DNA from: Patescibacteria group bacterium
Lineage (GTDB): Bacteria; Patescibacteriota; Minisyncoccia; Minisyncoccales; DG-74-1
Assembly (NCBI GenBank): GCA_030016465.1
Contig: JASEJL010000059.1
Coordinates: 1 to 5,134, forward strand
Length of the DNA: 5,134 bases
Direction: 5' to 3'
The translations under genes and the position numbers were made by a program. The notes below the pieces were generated by a model. The model did not search any database, was not told where the DNA came from, and worked only from the letters and a program-made list of their open reading frames with translations. Below are positions 1 to 5,134 of this stretch, piece by piece (positions within the stretch are counted from its first letter, which is position 1; the number at the start of each line of letters is the position of its first letter).

Positions 1-2
1 AG

Positions 3-242
3 CTTGACCAAATGGAATATAGACCAGTTGAGTTACACGAACTTCTCGCCTTCGGTGAGCAATACCCAGATATTCAGAGGAAGTTTCTTATTGTCGCTCT
101 GGGCTCTGTCTGGTGGTCCCCGCGTGGCGACCGCTGCGTCCCTTATCTGTATACCGACGTTGAGCACCGCCGGCACCTTGCCCTCCATTGTGCCGAGGGT
201 GTCTGGTTTTCAAACTACTGGTTCGTCGTCTGTCGCAAGTAA
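3..242 (+). CDS. C-terminal part of a DGR target (variable) protein, 5' end outside window
   Basis: This frame is open from the left edge (Leu-Asp-Gln precede the first Met at base 12) and ends in TAA at 240-242, so the ATG at 12 is probably an internal Met and the real start lies outside the window. Counting from that Met, residues 1-34 look conserved (LAFGEQYPDIQRKF, then IVALGSVW). Residues 35-70 are rich in Trp, Tyr, Arg, His, Ser and Asp in no regular pattern, broken by a fixed-looking CVPYLY, and the protein ends FVVCRK. As I recall it, this layout matches the C-type-lectin-like C-terminus of targets of diversity-generating retroelements in candidate-phyla bacteria, which end in a similar -RF..VRK. 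The likely role is ligand or surface binding by a variable domain. GC is about 53% by hand count over 1-240, peaking near 65% at 121-180, well above the flanks. The family call is from pattern recognition, not a search. Confidence 0.75.
   Translation, partial: LDQMEYRPVELHELLAFGEQYPDIQRKFLIVALGSVWWSPRGDRCVPYLYTDVEHRRHLALHCAEGVWFSNYWFVVCRK
96..239 (+). other. Probable DGR variable region (VR) with candidate IMH end
   Basis: This is the stretch from about Ala29 to Lys76 of the target protein. A VR is a copy of a template repeat in which positions that are adenine in the template have been randomised during reverse transcription. Here fixed-looking blocks (ALGSVW, CVPYLY, FVVCRK) alternate with irregular residues. 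The GC-rich end TTCGTCGTCTGTCGC (222-236) sits where an initiation-of-mutagenic-homing (IMH) sequence would be expected. No second, adenine-rich copy (template repeat) was found by eye elsewhere in the window, so the exact boundaries cannot be set from the sequence alone. Confidence 0.6.
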
Positions 243-263
243 CTCCTAAATTCTTTTGGATTC

Positions 264-280
264 TTTGCTCCTTGAGCAAA
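264..280. other. Perfect 7-bp hairpin just downstream of the variable region
   Basis: TTTGCTC (264-270) and GAGCAAA (274-280) are perfect inverted repeats around a CTT loop, starting 21 bases after the target gene's stop. Neither strand has a T-run directly after the stem, so it does not look like a terminator. In the Bordetella phage DGR a short hairpin or cruciform just downstream of the VR promotes retrohoming, and this element has the right position and size for that role. A second pairing is possible: CTTTGCTCC (263-271) is also perfectly complementary to GGAGCAAAG (323-331), inside the reverse transcriptase fragment. The functional reading is inference. Confidence 0.5.
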
Positions 281-311
281 AAACCCTGCTAACTACCAAA
301 ACTCTCGCAGG
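278..311 (-). terminator. Weak possible intrinsic terminator at the 3' end of the reverse transcriptase remnant
   Basis: Read on the minus strand, CCTGC (311-307) can pair with GCAGG (289-285) across a 17-base loop, followed by one G and six Ts (283-278). The stem overlaps the TAG stop of the reverse transcriptase fragment. Five base pairs with a large loop is poor, so this is only a candidate. Confidence 0.3.
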
Positions 312-579
312 CTTTTCTTTTTGGAGCAAAGTATATTCTTTTCTTAATCTTTTTTTTGGCTTTCCAGGCATTTCCATATTTAAGAAGTCCTAAATAAGAA
401 TTGTAGGTTTCTGGAATTGGAGACTCTTTGATTCTCTTCATCATTCGTCTCTTGGCTGTGGTCCTTAATACTCTATGATCTGGAAAATGTACCCAGCCAA
501 GAAAATCAATACCAGAAGTCAAGGTCTTAATAATTGATTTATCTGGATGAATTTTAAGTTTTAAATGTTGCCAAAGAAA
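289..579 (-). pseudogene. C-terminal fragment of a DGR-type / group II-like reverse transcriptase
   Basis: Read leftward from 579, the frame gives FLWQHLKLKIHPDKSIIKTL, then SGIDFLGWVHFPDHRVLRTT, then AKRRMMKRI, NSYLGLLKYGNAWK and a basic tail ending at TAG (291-289). The L.IHPDK..I......G.DFLG block is the conserved RT motif around region 7, and HRVLRT..KRRM plus SYLGLLKHGN-like text is the usual C-terminal thumb of reverse transcriptases in candidate-phyla DGRs. Only about 97 codons remain; these enzymes are normally several times longer. The catalytic YxDD region and everything N-terminal to it are absent. The frame runs into a TAA at 585-583, inside the palindrome at 580-602, so the gene was probably cut by an insertion. 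A TTG at 522-520 is in frame but lies inside the conserved motif and is not a believable start. The RT identity is strong; assignment to the DGR class rests partly on the adjacent variable gene. Confidence 0.82.
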
Positions 580-602
580 TGTTTAAGGTGGCACCTTAAA
601 CA
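580..602. repeat. 23-bp near-perfect palindrome, probable insertion sequence end
   Basis: The 11-base arms TGTTTAAGGTG (580-590) and CACCTTAAACA (592-602) are perfectly complementary around a single G at 591. The outer edge at 580 is exactly where the reverse transcriptase frame stops making sense, and the element begins TGT and ends ACA, as the ends of many DDE insertion sequences do. It has no T-tract, so a terminator is unlikely. A palindromic operator or a stand-alone repeat is the alternative. Confidence 0.6.
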
Positions 603-764
603 GTTTTAATTGCTTTGATTAGCTTTCCCATTTTCATTTCTCTTGAACCATCAACTAAGATTAGATTCCTTCATTAGATCTCCTTCTAAGATTAGATCTC
701 TTTCTTTTATTTCTTCTTGGAACCTCAATTTTCCTTTTACTATGGTATCAAATTGAAAATTTTT
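603..764. other. AT-rich non-coding stretch with short direct repeats
   Basis: No convincing gene is seen. The 12-base word CTAAGATTAGAT occurs at 655-666 and again at 686-697 (period 31), and ATTAGATCTC occurs at 673-682 and 691-700. On the minus strand the transposase frame stays open after its stop for about 37 codons, but this looks like low-complexity Glu/Lys/Leu sequence rather than a known domain. It most likely belongs to the 3' non-coding part of the decayed insertion sequence. Confidence 0.4.
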
Positions 765-1025
765 TCAAGGACCTGTACATGAAGGGTACATTGGTAACAT
801 TTTATGGTATTTTTAATGAAACTTGATTGGGGTCAGGTAACCAAGAGATTGATGAGGTTTCTCAAAGTTATTATGGATGAGCCATTCAGTGAGCTTGTGG
901 TTGGCTAAAGGAATATCTAAAGTAAAGTTACCAGGCAGAACTTATTCTTTTAAAATTCGATTGAATGTTTCTAAATTAGAAACTCAGCCATCTTAAAGAA
1001 AGGAACTAGATCATAGATAAGGTTT
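765..1025 (-). pseudogene. Degenerate rve/DDE (integrase-core) transposase, C-terminal part
   Basis: In a single minus-strand frame one reads VSNLETFNRILKE, stop, VLPGNFTLDIPLANHKLTEW, LIHNNFEKPHQSLGYLTPIK, FH, stop, KYHKMLPMYPSCTGP and a final TGA at 767-765. The E.FNR...KE and LTEWLI.NNF..PHQSLGYLTPI blocks are typical of the C-terminal half of integrase-core transposases (IS481/IS3-like rve proteins). The Glu at 971-969 would be the third catalytic acid. Internal stops lie at 1013-1011 (TGA), 995-993 (TAA), 986-984 (TGA), 944-942 (TAA) and 815-813 (TAA). Because both TGA and TAA interrupt it, recoding cannot rescue it. The two catalytic Asp residues and the DNA-binding N-terminus are missing. 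The frame continues to about 1070 but loses recognisable similarity above about 1020. Confidence 0.8.
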
Positions 1026-1036
1026 ATCAATCTCTC

Positions 1037-1064
1037 CAAAAATAAAAAGAGGTTTCCTTCCTCT
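1037..1064 (-). terminator. Intrinsic terminator of the Fn3-ABC transporter operon
   Basis: On the minus strand AGAGG (1064-1060) pairs with CCTCT (1052-1048) around a 7-base loop and is followed by TTTTTATTTTT. It begins about 40 bases after the TAA of the permease gene and is oriented to stop transcripts of the three-gene operon. The stem is short but the T-tract is good. Confidence 0.65.
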
Positions 1065-1102
1065 AAGTTTTTGTCTTTAGCCTGGTCTTTGGTTTTTGGT
1101 TT

Positions 1103-2299
1103 TTATTTATACCTCAGCGCTTCCAAAGGACTCATCTTTGCTGCTCTTTTTGCTGGGAAAAGGCCAGATAGAAAGCCAACGAAGGTTGCAAATAGGATGA
1201 TGAAAATTACAAACCAAAGAGGAGTGTAAAAAATATCAACTGCAATTCCTCCCAATCCTCGAGCCAGGGTATTCATGGTGCCCTGAAAAATGGCTGCTCC
1301 AGCTCTTCCTAGAACTATTCCTCCAATCCCGCCCAGGAATCCAATTATCGTTGCTTCTAAAAGAAACATTCTACCAATATCTTTGTTTTCTCCTCCTAAG
1401 GCTTTTATTACTCCAATTTCATTAGTTCTTTCCAGTAAGGCTACGGTCATGGTGTTAGCTAAACCAACTGCAGCCACAAATAAAGCAATCAAGCCAAAGA
1501 TAGCTAAGATAATCTGGAGAGTGCTAAAAATCTTGTTAGCTTCCTCCACTGTCTCAGATAAAGAAGAAACCAAAAAGCCCCTGCCAATAATCTGATTCCT
1601 GACCGGTTCCATGTACTTTGGTTGGCTGACCTTTACCTTAGCTTCAGAGAAAGTTTGCAAATTTAGATCTTCCAATGTTGCTAAAGGAAGATAAACCAAA
1701 GAGAGCACTTCTTCTTCTACAATTCCTGAAATAGTATAGGATTCCTTTCTGGGTATCACCTCTATCTCTTCCACCTCTTCTACTTTCTTTGGTAAAAATA
1801 GAGTAAATTTTACTTCTTGGCCTAGAGCCTGCTCTGGTTTTAAATTAAAAGTTCTGAGCAAAGATGAAGAAAGAATAGTCTGATAGACTCTCTCTTTTTT
1901 AAAAAAGTCTCCTCCTACAGTTCTCATTCCTCCTAGTCTAAAGTAAGAGGGATGGCAGACTTGAAACAAAGTATCTGAGGTCAGCTTTCCTAAAGTAATT
2001 TGACCAGGAATGGTAACTAAAGGTGAGATTTCTTCAACCTGAGGTATTTTAGAGATTTGATCCAAAACTTCCTTATCTAGAGTAACCAACTCTGCCTTGG
2101 GAGGAGTTACATCCAAAGTTAGCAAGGCTTCTTCGGTGGTGATCTGTTCAAGTATCAATCTTTCTAGGCCATAACCCAAAGAGACTAAGAATAAAATTGC
2201 TCCAATACCAATAGAGATACCTAAAATGGTAAAAGCGGTTCTCTGAGGTCGAGCCCTAAACACTCTGGTTGATAGTTTTAACAGATGGCGAAATTTCAT
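1103..2299 (-). CDS. MacB/FtsX-type ABC transporter permease
   Basis: This 398-residue membrane protein has the standard four-helix MacB/FtsX plan. The first membrane helix is at about 22-45 (AFTILGISIGIGAILFLVSL). A large extracytoplasmic domain spans about 46-258, followed by helix 2 at about 259-288. The conserved cytoplasmic coupling segment LLERTNEIGVIKALGG (288-303) leads into helix 3 at about 312-337 and helix 4 at about 360-381. The C-terminus FPAKRAAKMSPLEALRYK is the family hallmark. The length fits MacB-like permeases that lack a fused ATPase (about 400). Its ATG overlaps the stop of the ATPase gene (ATGA at 2299-2296), so the two are translationally coupled and should form one complex, probably a permease homodimer with two ATPases. 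Such type VII transporters move energy across the membrane to release lipoproteins, peptides or toxins. No HlyD/MacA adaptor or outer-membrane partner is in the window, so the substrate is unknown. An acidic stretch at 173-180 (VEEVEEIE) lies in the outer domain. Confidence 0.92.
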   Translation of the reverse strand: MKFRHLLKLSTRVFRARPQRTAFTILGISIGIGAILFLVSLGYGLERLILEQITTEEALLTLDVTPPKAELVTLDKEVLDQISKIPQVEEISPLVTIPGQITLGKLTSDTLFQVCHPSYFRLGGMRTVGGDFFKKERVYQTILSSSLLRTFNLKPEQALGQEVKFTLFLPKKVEEVEEIEVIPRKESYTISGIVEEEVLSLVYLPLATLEDLNLQTFSEAKVKVSQPKYMEPVRNQIIGRGFLVSSLSETVEEANKIFSTLQIILAIFGLIALFVAAVGLANTMTVALLERTNEIGVIKALGGENKDIGRMFLLEATIIGFLGGIGGIVLGRAGAAIFQGTMNTLARGLGGIAVDIFYTPLWFVIFIILFATFVGFLSGLFPAKRAAKMSPLEALRYK

Positions 2300-3597
2300 G
2301 ATCTCTGGGCTAATATTATTTCTAACTTTCTGGCAAAATCCTTGGCAGTTCTTTTATTAAGACCAACTCCCCCTTTTCTAAGAGGAAGATCAAGGTATTT
2401 TTGGAATTGTTTGCTAGTAATTTGTCTTTGAATTCTCTGCTGGATAAAGCTATCCAATCTTCTTAATTCTTCTTCTAACTCAAGAGTTCCAGCATAGCTA
2501 TCTAAGAGATATCTTCTAATTTGTTCTGCTTTAACTTCTATTTCTGATTTAGGAGGTTTGGGAGAAACTTTTGCTTCTAAAAATTCAGCTTGGGCTAGGA
2601 TGTGTTCTACATTCTTAGTAAATCTTTGGGCGGTTTGATGATAAAGGCCTATTCCTCCCTGATCAAAAGGTAAATCTAAAAGCTCTTTGAATTTTTCCTC
2701 TGAGATTTCCTTAGTGATTCTCTTTTCTAGTACTTTCTCTAGTCTCTCTTGTTCTGGAAGAGTAAAATCAGTAATTAGGTATTGAGCAAGAGCTTTAGCT
2801 TTAAGTTGGGTCTCGGTTAGGTGAGGATAAAGCCTGGCTAGACCAGGTAAGGCTTTGGCAACCAATTCTTTTAACTCTGACATAGGAATGAGTTGCTTTT
2901 TCTCGGGATTAATCTCGGTTCGAAAAATCTCTCCATCTCGCATGTAAAAGACTCGGTGAGCTAAATGAAGATATTGAGGCTGATGAGTAACTAAGATAAT
3001 AGTCTTTTTCTCTTTTTGATTTATCTCAGCAAGGAGATCCATAACTACCTGAGCTGAAGCTGAGTCCAGATTTCCAATCGGCTCATCAGCTAATAAAACT
3101 AGAGGATCATACATCAAAGCTCTGGCTATGGCTACTCGTTGAGCTTGACCTCCGGATAACTCTCCTGGATAACGAAAAGCTAAGTTTTTGATTCCAAATC
3201 GGTCTAATTGAGAAAGAGCTTTTTCTTTGATTGCATCCCTCACCGTTTTCCCAAATAAACGAGGAAGCATCACGTTATCTAAAACATTTAAAGTAGGAAT
3301 TAAATTATAGAATTGAAAGATCATTCCAACATTAAATTTTCGGTGATCAGACATCTGGCGTAAATTCTTAATATCTAGTAGTTGGTCTTGGAAATATACT
3401 TTACCTCGGGTCGGAAACTGAATGCCAGCTAGGCAAAAAAGTAAGGTTGATTTACCACAGCCAGAAGGACCATAGATAATGATGTACTCCCCAGAATAGA
3501 TTTCAATGTTAATATCTAAAATGGCTGGGGTCTCTGAGGATTTGCCCAGATTATATATTACAGAAAGATTTTCAGTTCTAAATAGAGGTTGAGGCAT
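2296..3597 (-). CDS. ABC transporter ATP-binding protein (MacB/LolD class) with duplicated C-terminal extension
   Basis: Residues 1-230 form a complete nucleotide-binding domain: Walker A GPSGCGKST (43-51), Q-loop Gln95 in MIFQFYNLIP, signature LSGGQAQR (147-154), Walker B VLLADEP with catalytic Glu172, D-loop NLDS (176-179) and switch His205. All key residues are present, so it should hydrolyse ATP and power the permease encoded next. Family members are usually about 220-250 residues; this one has 433. The extra ~190 residues hold two related units (about 268-336 and 356-431) sharing a core LDLP...GG.GL...TA..F....E.ILAQ, joined by a Pro/Lys-rich linker (VSPKPPKSE). I do not recognise this domain. 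It is soluble-looking, helical and charged, so it is probably cytoplasmic. The gene starts 13 bases after the Fn3 gene's stop with no clear Shine-Dalgarno, and its TGA overlaps the permease ATG. The ATG at 3597 was chosen because the first residues lead straight into the normal ABC N-terminal strand (LFRTENLSVIY). Confidence 0.93.
   Translation of the reverse strand: MPQPLFRTENLSVIYNLGKSSETPAILDINIEIYSGEYIIIYGPSGCGKSTLLFCLAGIQFPTRGKVYFQDQLLDIKNLRQMSDHRKFNVGMIFQFYNLIPTLNVLDNVMLPRLFGKTVRDAIKEKALSQLDRFGIKNLAFRYPGELSGGQAQRVAIARALMYDPLVLLADEPIGNLDSASAQVVMDLLAEINQKEKKTIILVTHQPQYLHLAHRVFYMRDGEIFRTEINPEKKQLIPMSELKELVAKALPGLARLYPHLTETQLKAKALAQYLITDFTLPEQERLEKVLEKRITKEISEEKFKELLDLPFDQGGIGLYHQTAQRFTKNVEHILAQAEFLEAKVSPKPPKSEIEVKAEQIRRYLLDSYAGTLELEEELRRLDSFIQQRIQRQITSKQFQKYLDLPLRKGGVGLNKRTAKDFARKLEIILAQRS
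2305..2796 (-). repeat. Tandem duplicated domain encoded in the ATPase C-terminus
   Basis: Two protein repeats are encoded at about 2796-2590 (residues 268-336) and 2532-2305 (residues 356-431). Aligning residues 301-336 with 396-431 without gaps gives 17 identities in 36, including LDLP, GG.GL, TA, F and ILAQ. Each unit begins with a helix (AQYLITDF / IRRYLLDSY), then a charged helix and the Gly-rich LDLP...GG turn, then a final amphipathic helix. The DNA itself has diverged, so the duplication is old. The function is unknown. Confidence 0.75.
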
Positions 3598-3610
3598 AAG
3601 AATTCAATGT

Positions 3611-5134
3611 TTAAAATCTTAATCTTTTCATCCAGCCGAAGGTTTCTTCAAAATTCTTGATAATGATTCTGATTACACTCTCTCTACGATGAGGAGTGAG
3701 GACAGTGTAATCTGTTGACTGACTGAGATTGCCAGCTGCATCTGCCGATTGGACATAGAATTTGTAGACTGTTCCTGGTTTGAAGGTGGTAATGACAACA
3801 ATGTGTCTGGTCACTAAGGTCTTATCTAAAGGAGTGGATTCCATTTTCTCCACTGGAGCTATTCCTTCTTGATAAAAAACCTGGGAAGAGGCTGGTTCAT
3901 TGGTTCTCCAGGAAATGATGGTTTGAACTCTATCTCCTCTGGGAGAAAGGGCAGTATCTGTTCTGACCTGAGTTATCTCTGGAGGAATAATATCTTCGCC
4001 AGTAGAGAAAGTTAAAGTTGGTGAAACTACTTTGTTGCCAAGCTCATCAGTGGCAGTGATGGTTAAAGTGTAGGGAGTATTATATTCTAGATTAACTAGA
4101 GTAAAGACATGATCTCTGAGTAGAGAAAGTTCTCCTTGGGTCTTGGTTTCATTGGTTATGGTATTGGTGTATTCAATTAAAGTGTCACAAGGAACAGAAG
4201 TCTTCCAAGAAAGGGTGGCAGTGTAATCAGTAACTTCAATGAATTTAAGATCTGAGATTTCAGGTCTTAAAGCTTTAGTGGTAAAAGTTCTATCTCCTGA
4301 CTTGGCCCAATCACCAAGTTGAGCTTTAGAGCGAACTTCGTAGTGATAGAGAGTATTAGGTGTTAGACCAATTAATTTAACTTCGTGATAAGTAACTAGT
4401 TCTTTTGAATTTCCAGTTTCTAAAACATAAGGTTCTTCAAGAGTAGGATTGTATTCCTTGGCAGAGGCATAGGCAACCAAACTATTTGATTTCTTATCCG
4501 TCATCCAAACTATTCTTGCCCAATCTGTTCCAACTTCAATCTGGGGATATTCTCCAGAGATAATTGGAGGGGTAACTACTTTTGGAGCAACTTCAGCGAT
4601 AGAAGAAATAAATTCCTCTTCCGGAAGTTCTTTTAAGACTTTTTCAGGGGTAAAGAAAGGATTTAAAGGAAGGGCTTCGATTACTGAAGCAATAAAAGTC
4701 TGAGAAGCTCTTTTGATTAGTTCCGTTATTCCTATTTCTTCCTCAATTCTTTCTTCCATTTTCTTTATTTCCTCACGAATTACCTCTGGAATTTCTAAAG
4801 TGGAAAATGTTCTATCTTCTGAAGCAGCCTTATTTCCTGAATCATCATAAGAGATTACTCGAAAGTGATAGATAGTTCCCTGTTTTAATCCAGAAAGAAT
4901 GACCTGGTGGTCAGTAATTCTTTCTTCATGATTGCCACCAATCAATCCATAGTTAGAAGTAAGGCCATATTCTACCAGACTATTGGACTTTTCATTTGTT
5001 TTCCAAGAAATCTTAGCTGTGCTAGAGGTAATATCTTTAATTTCGATCTGGCTAATAATTGGTGGAGTGGTATCAAGTTTCTCAATGACAGTCACTCCTC
5101 CACCAGTAATTATTACTGCTCCTGGTTCTTTAGT
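3611..5134 (-). CDS. Multi-domain fibronectin type III protein, 5' end outside window
   Basis: The frame is open to the last base of the window, so the start is outside. A GTG at 5095-5093 is in frame, but GGAGGA abuts it with no spacing and the sequence before it (AVIITGGG) reads as coding, so it is probably internal. Numbering from that GTG, there are four fibronectin type III (Fn3)-like domains at about 12-100, 178-275, 278-366 and 370-468. They share TTPPII-type starts, A.ISWKTNE.S.S.VEYG strands, HQV.L.GL..GT.YHF.V tyrosine-corner regions and D..GN.A.S.D.TFST ends. A charged, helical, coiled-coil-like linker (about 101-170, with IREEIKKMEERIEEEIG) separates domains 1 and 2. The C-terminus ends in a short basic amphipathic segment (VIRIIIKNFEETFGWMKRLR). 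Such proteins are normally secreted or surface-attached, but the signal peptide or anchor would lie outside the window. It is the upstream gene of the ABC operon, 13 bases from the ATPase, so it may be the transporter's extracytoplasmic partner or its cargo; this is inference. Confidence 0.88.
   Translation of the reverse strand, partial: TKEPGAVIITGGGVTVIEKLDTTPPIISQIEIKDITSSTAKISWKTNEKSNSLVEYGLTSNYGLIGGNHEERITDHQVILSGLKQGTIYHFRVISYDDSGNKAASEDRTFSTLEIPEVIREEIKKMEERIEEEIGITELIKRASQTFIASVIEALPLNPFFTPEKVLKELPEEEFISSIAEVAPKVVTPPIISGEYPQIEVGTDWARIVWMTDKKSNSLVAYASAKEYNPTLEEPYVLETGNSKELVTYHEVKLIGLTPNTLYHYEVRSKAQLGDWAKSGDRTFTTKALRPEISDLKFIEVTDYTATLSWKTSVPCDTLIEYTNTITNETKTQGELSLLRDHVFTLVNLEYNTPYTLTITATDELGNKVVSPTLTFSTGEDIIPPEITQVRTDTALSPRGDRVQTIISWRTNEPASSQVFYQEGIAPVEKMESTPLDKTLVTRHIVVITTFKPGTVYKFYVQSADAAGNLSQSTDYTVLTPHRRESVIRIIIKNFEETFGWMKRLRF

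Larger units (their letters stand above)
580..1025 (-). mobile_element. Decayed insertion sequence remnant inside a former reverse transcriptase gene
   Basis: This span joins the palindromic end at 580-602, about 160 bases of AT-rich sequence, and a broken transposase. The transposase runs toward the palindrome, so 580 would be the end downstream of the transposase gene. The opposite end and the N-terminal half of the transposase are missing: the intact ABC operon with its terminator begins at about 1037. No matching palindrome was seen near 1025-1100, and no target-site duplication can be checked because only one boundary survives. The element's outer limit on the right is an estimate. Confidence 0.5.

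Noticed and set aside
4..249. Alternative + strand frame of 81 codons with a TTG start
   Set aside because: It overlaps the DGR target frame, has a Ser/Thr-rich composition typical of a shifted frame, and shows no recognisable motif, whereas the other frame gives the ALGSVW...CVPYLY pattern.
88..279. Minus-strand 63-codon ORF opposite the variable region
   Set aside because: It is an antisense shadow of a GC-rich coding stretch, with Arg/Gln/Gly-rich nonsense composition.
264..280. The 7-bp hairpin as an intrinsic terminator
   Set aside because: On the + strand it is followed by As and Cs, and on the minus strand by GAATCC, so neither direction has a T-tract.
520..522. TTG as the start of a 77-residue minus-strand gene
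   Set aside because: The conserved reverse transcriptase sequence continues upstream of it to base 579, so it is an internal Leu codon of a truncated gene.
765..1025. Reading TGA as an amino acid to restore the transposase
   Set aside because: TAA stops also interrupt the frame, and TGA is the genuine stop of the ATPase gene at 2298-2296.
1290..1595. + strand 101-codon ORF inside the permease gene
   Set aside because: It is antisense to the conserved membrane helices of the permease, and its Pro/Ile/Ala-rich composition mirrors that gene.
5093..5095. GTG as the start of the Fn3 protein
   Set aside because: The frame stays open to base 5134, the upstream codons read as protein (AVIITGGG), and the purine-rich GGAGGA touches the GTG without the spacing a ribosome site needs.

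Overview
The window looks like a piece of an AT-rich genome of the candidate phyla radiation (Patescibacteria). This is an inference from the mix of genes: a diversity-generating retroelement (DGR) target of the kind common in these bacteria, a fragment of the matching type of reverse transcriptase, a decayed DDE transposase, and a MacB-like ABC exporter next to a fibronectin type III protein. All three kinds of stop codon are used as stops, with TGA ending the ATPase gene, so the standard bacterial code applies and the TGA-as-glycine lineages are unlikely. No tRNA, rRNA or CRISPR array was seen.

The left part (1-1100) is accessory DNA. It opens on the + strand with the C-terminal part of a DGR target protein, whose last ~48 codons look like a diversified variable region. 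A perfect 7-bp hairpin lies 21 bases past its stop. Tail to tail with it, on the minus strand, is the last ~97 codons of a reverse transcriptase. That frame breaks exactly at a 23-bp palindrome (580-602), which I read as one end of an insertion sequence. Beyond it are ~160 bases of AT-rich sequence with short direct repeats, then the C-terminal part of an rve/DDE transposase with several internal stops (765-1025). The retroelement therefore appears to have been broken by an insertion that then decayed, leaving a possibly frozen variable gene.

The right part (1103-5134) is an intact minus-strand operon, read from right to left: a multi-domain fibronectin type III protein (its start lies beyond the right edge), 13 bases, an ABC ATPase with an unusual duplicated C-terminal domain, a 4-base ATGA overlap, and a MacB/FtsX-type permease. 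A stem-loop with a T-rich tail 40 bases after the permease closes the unit. The ATPase and permease should form a type VII (mechanotransmission) ABC transporter; the Fn3 protein is probably its extracytoplasmic partner or substrate. The novel points are the ATPase extension and the Fn3 pairing, together with the disrupted retroelement on the left.
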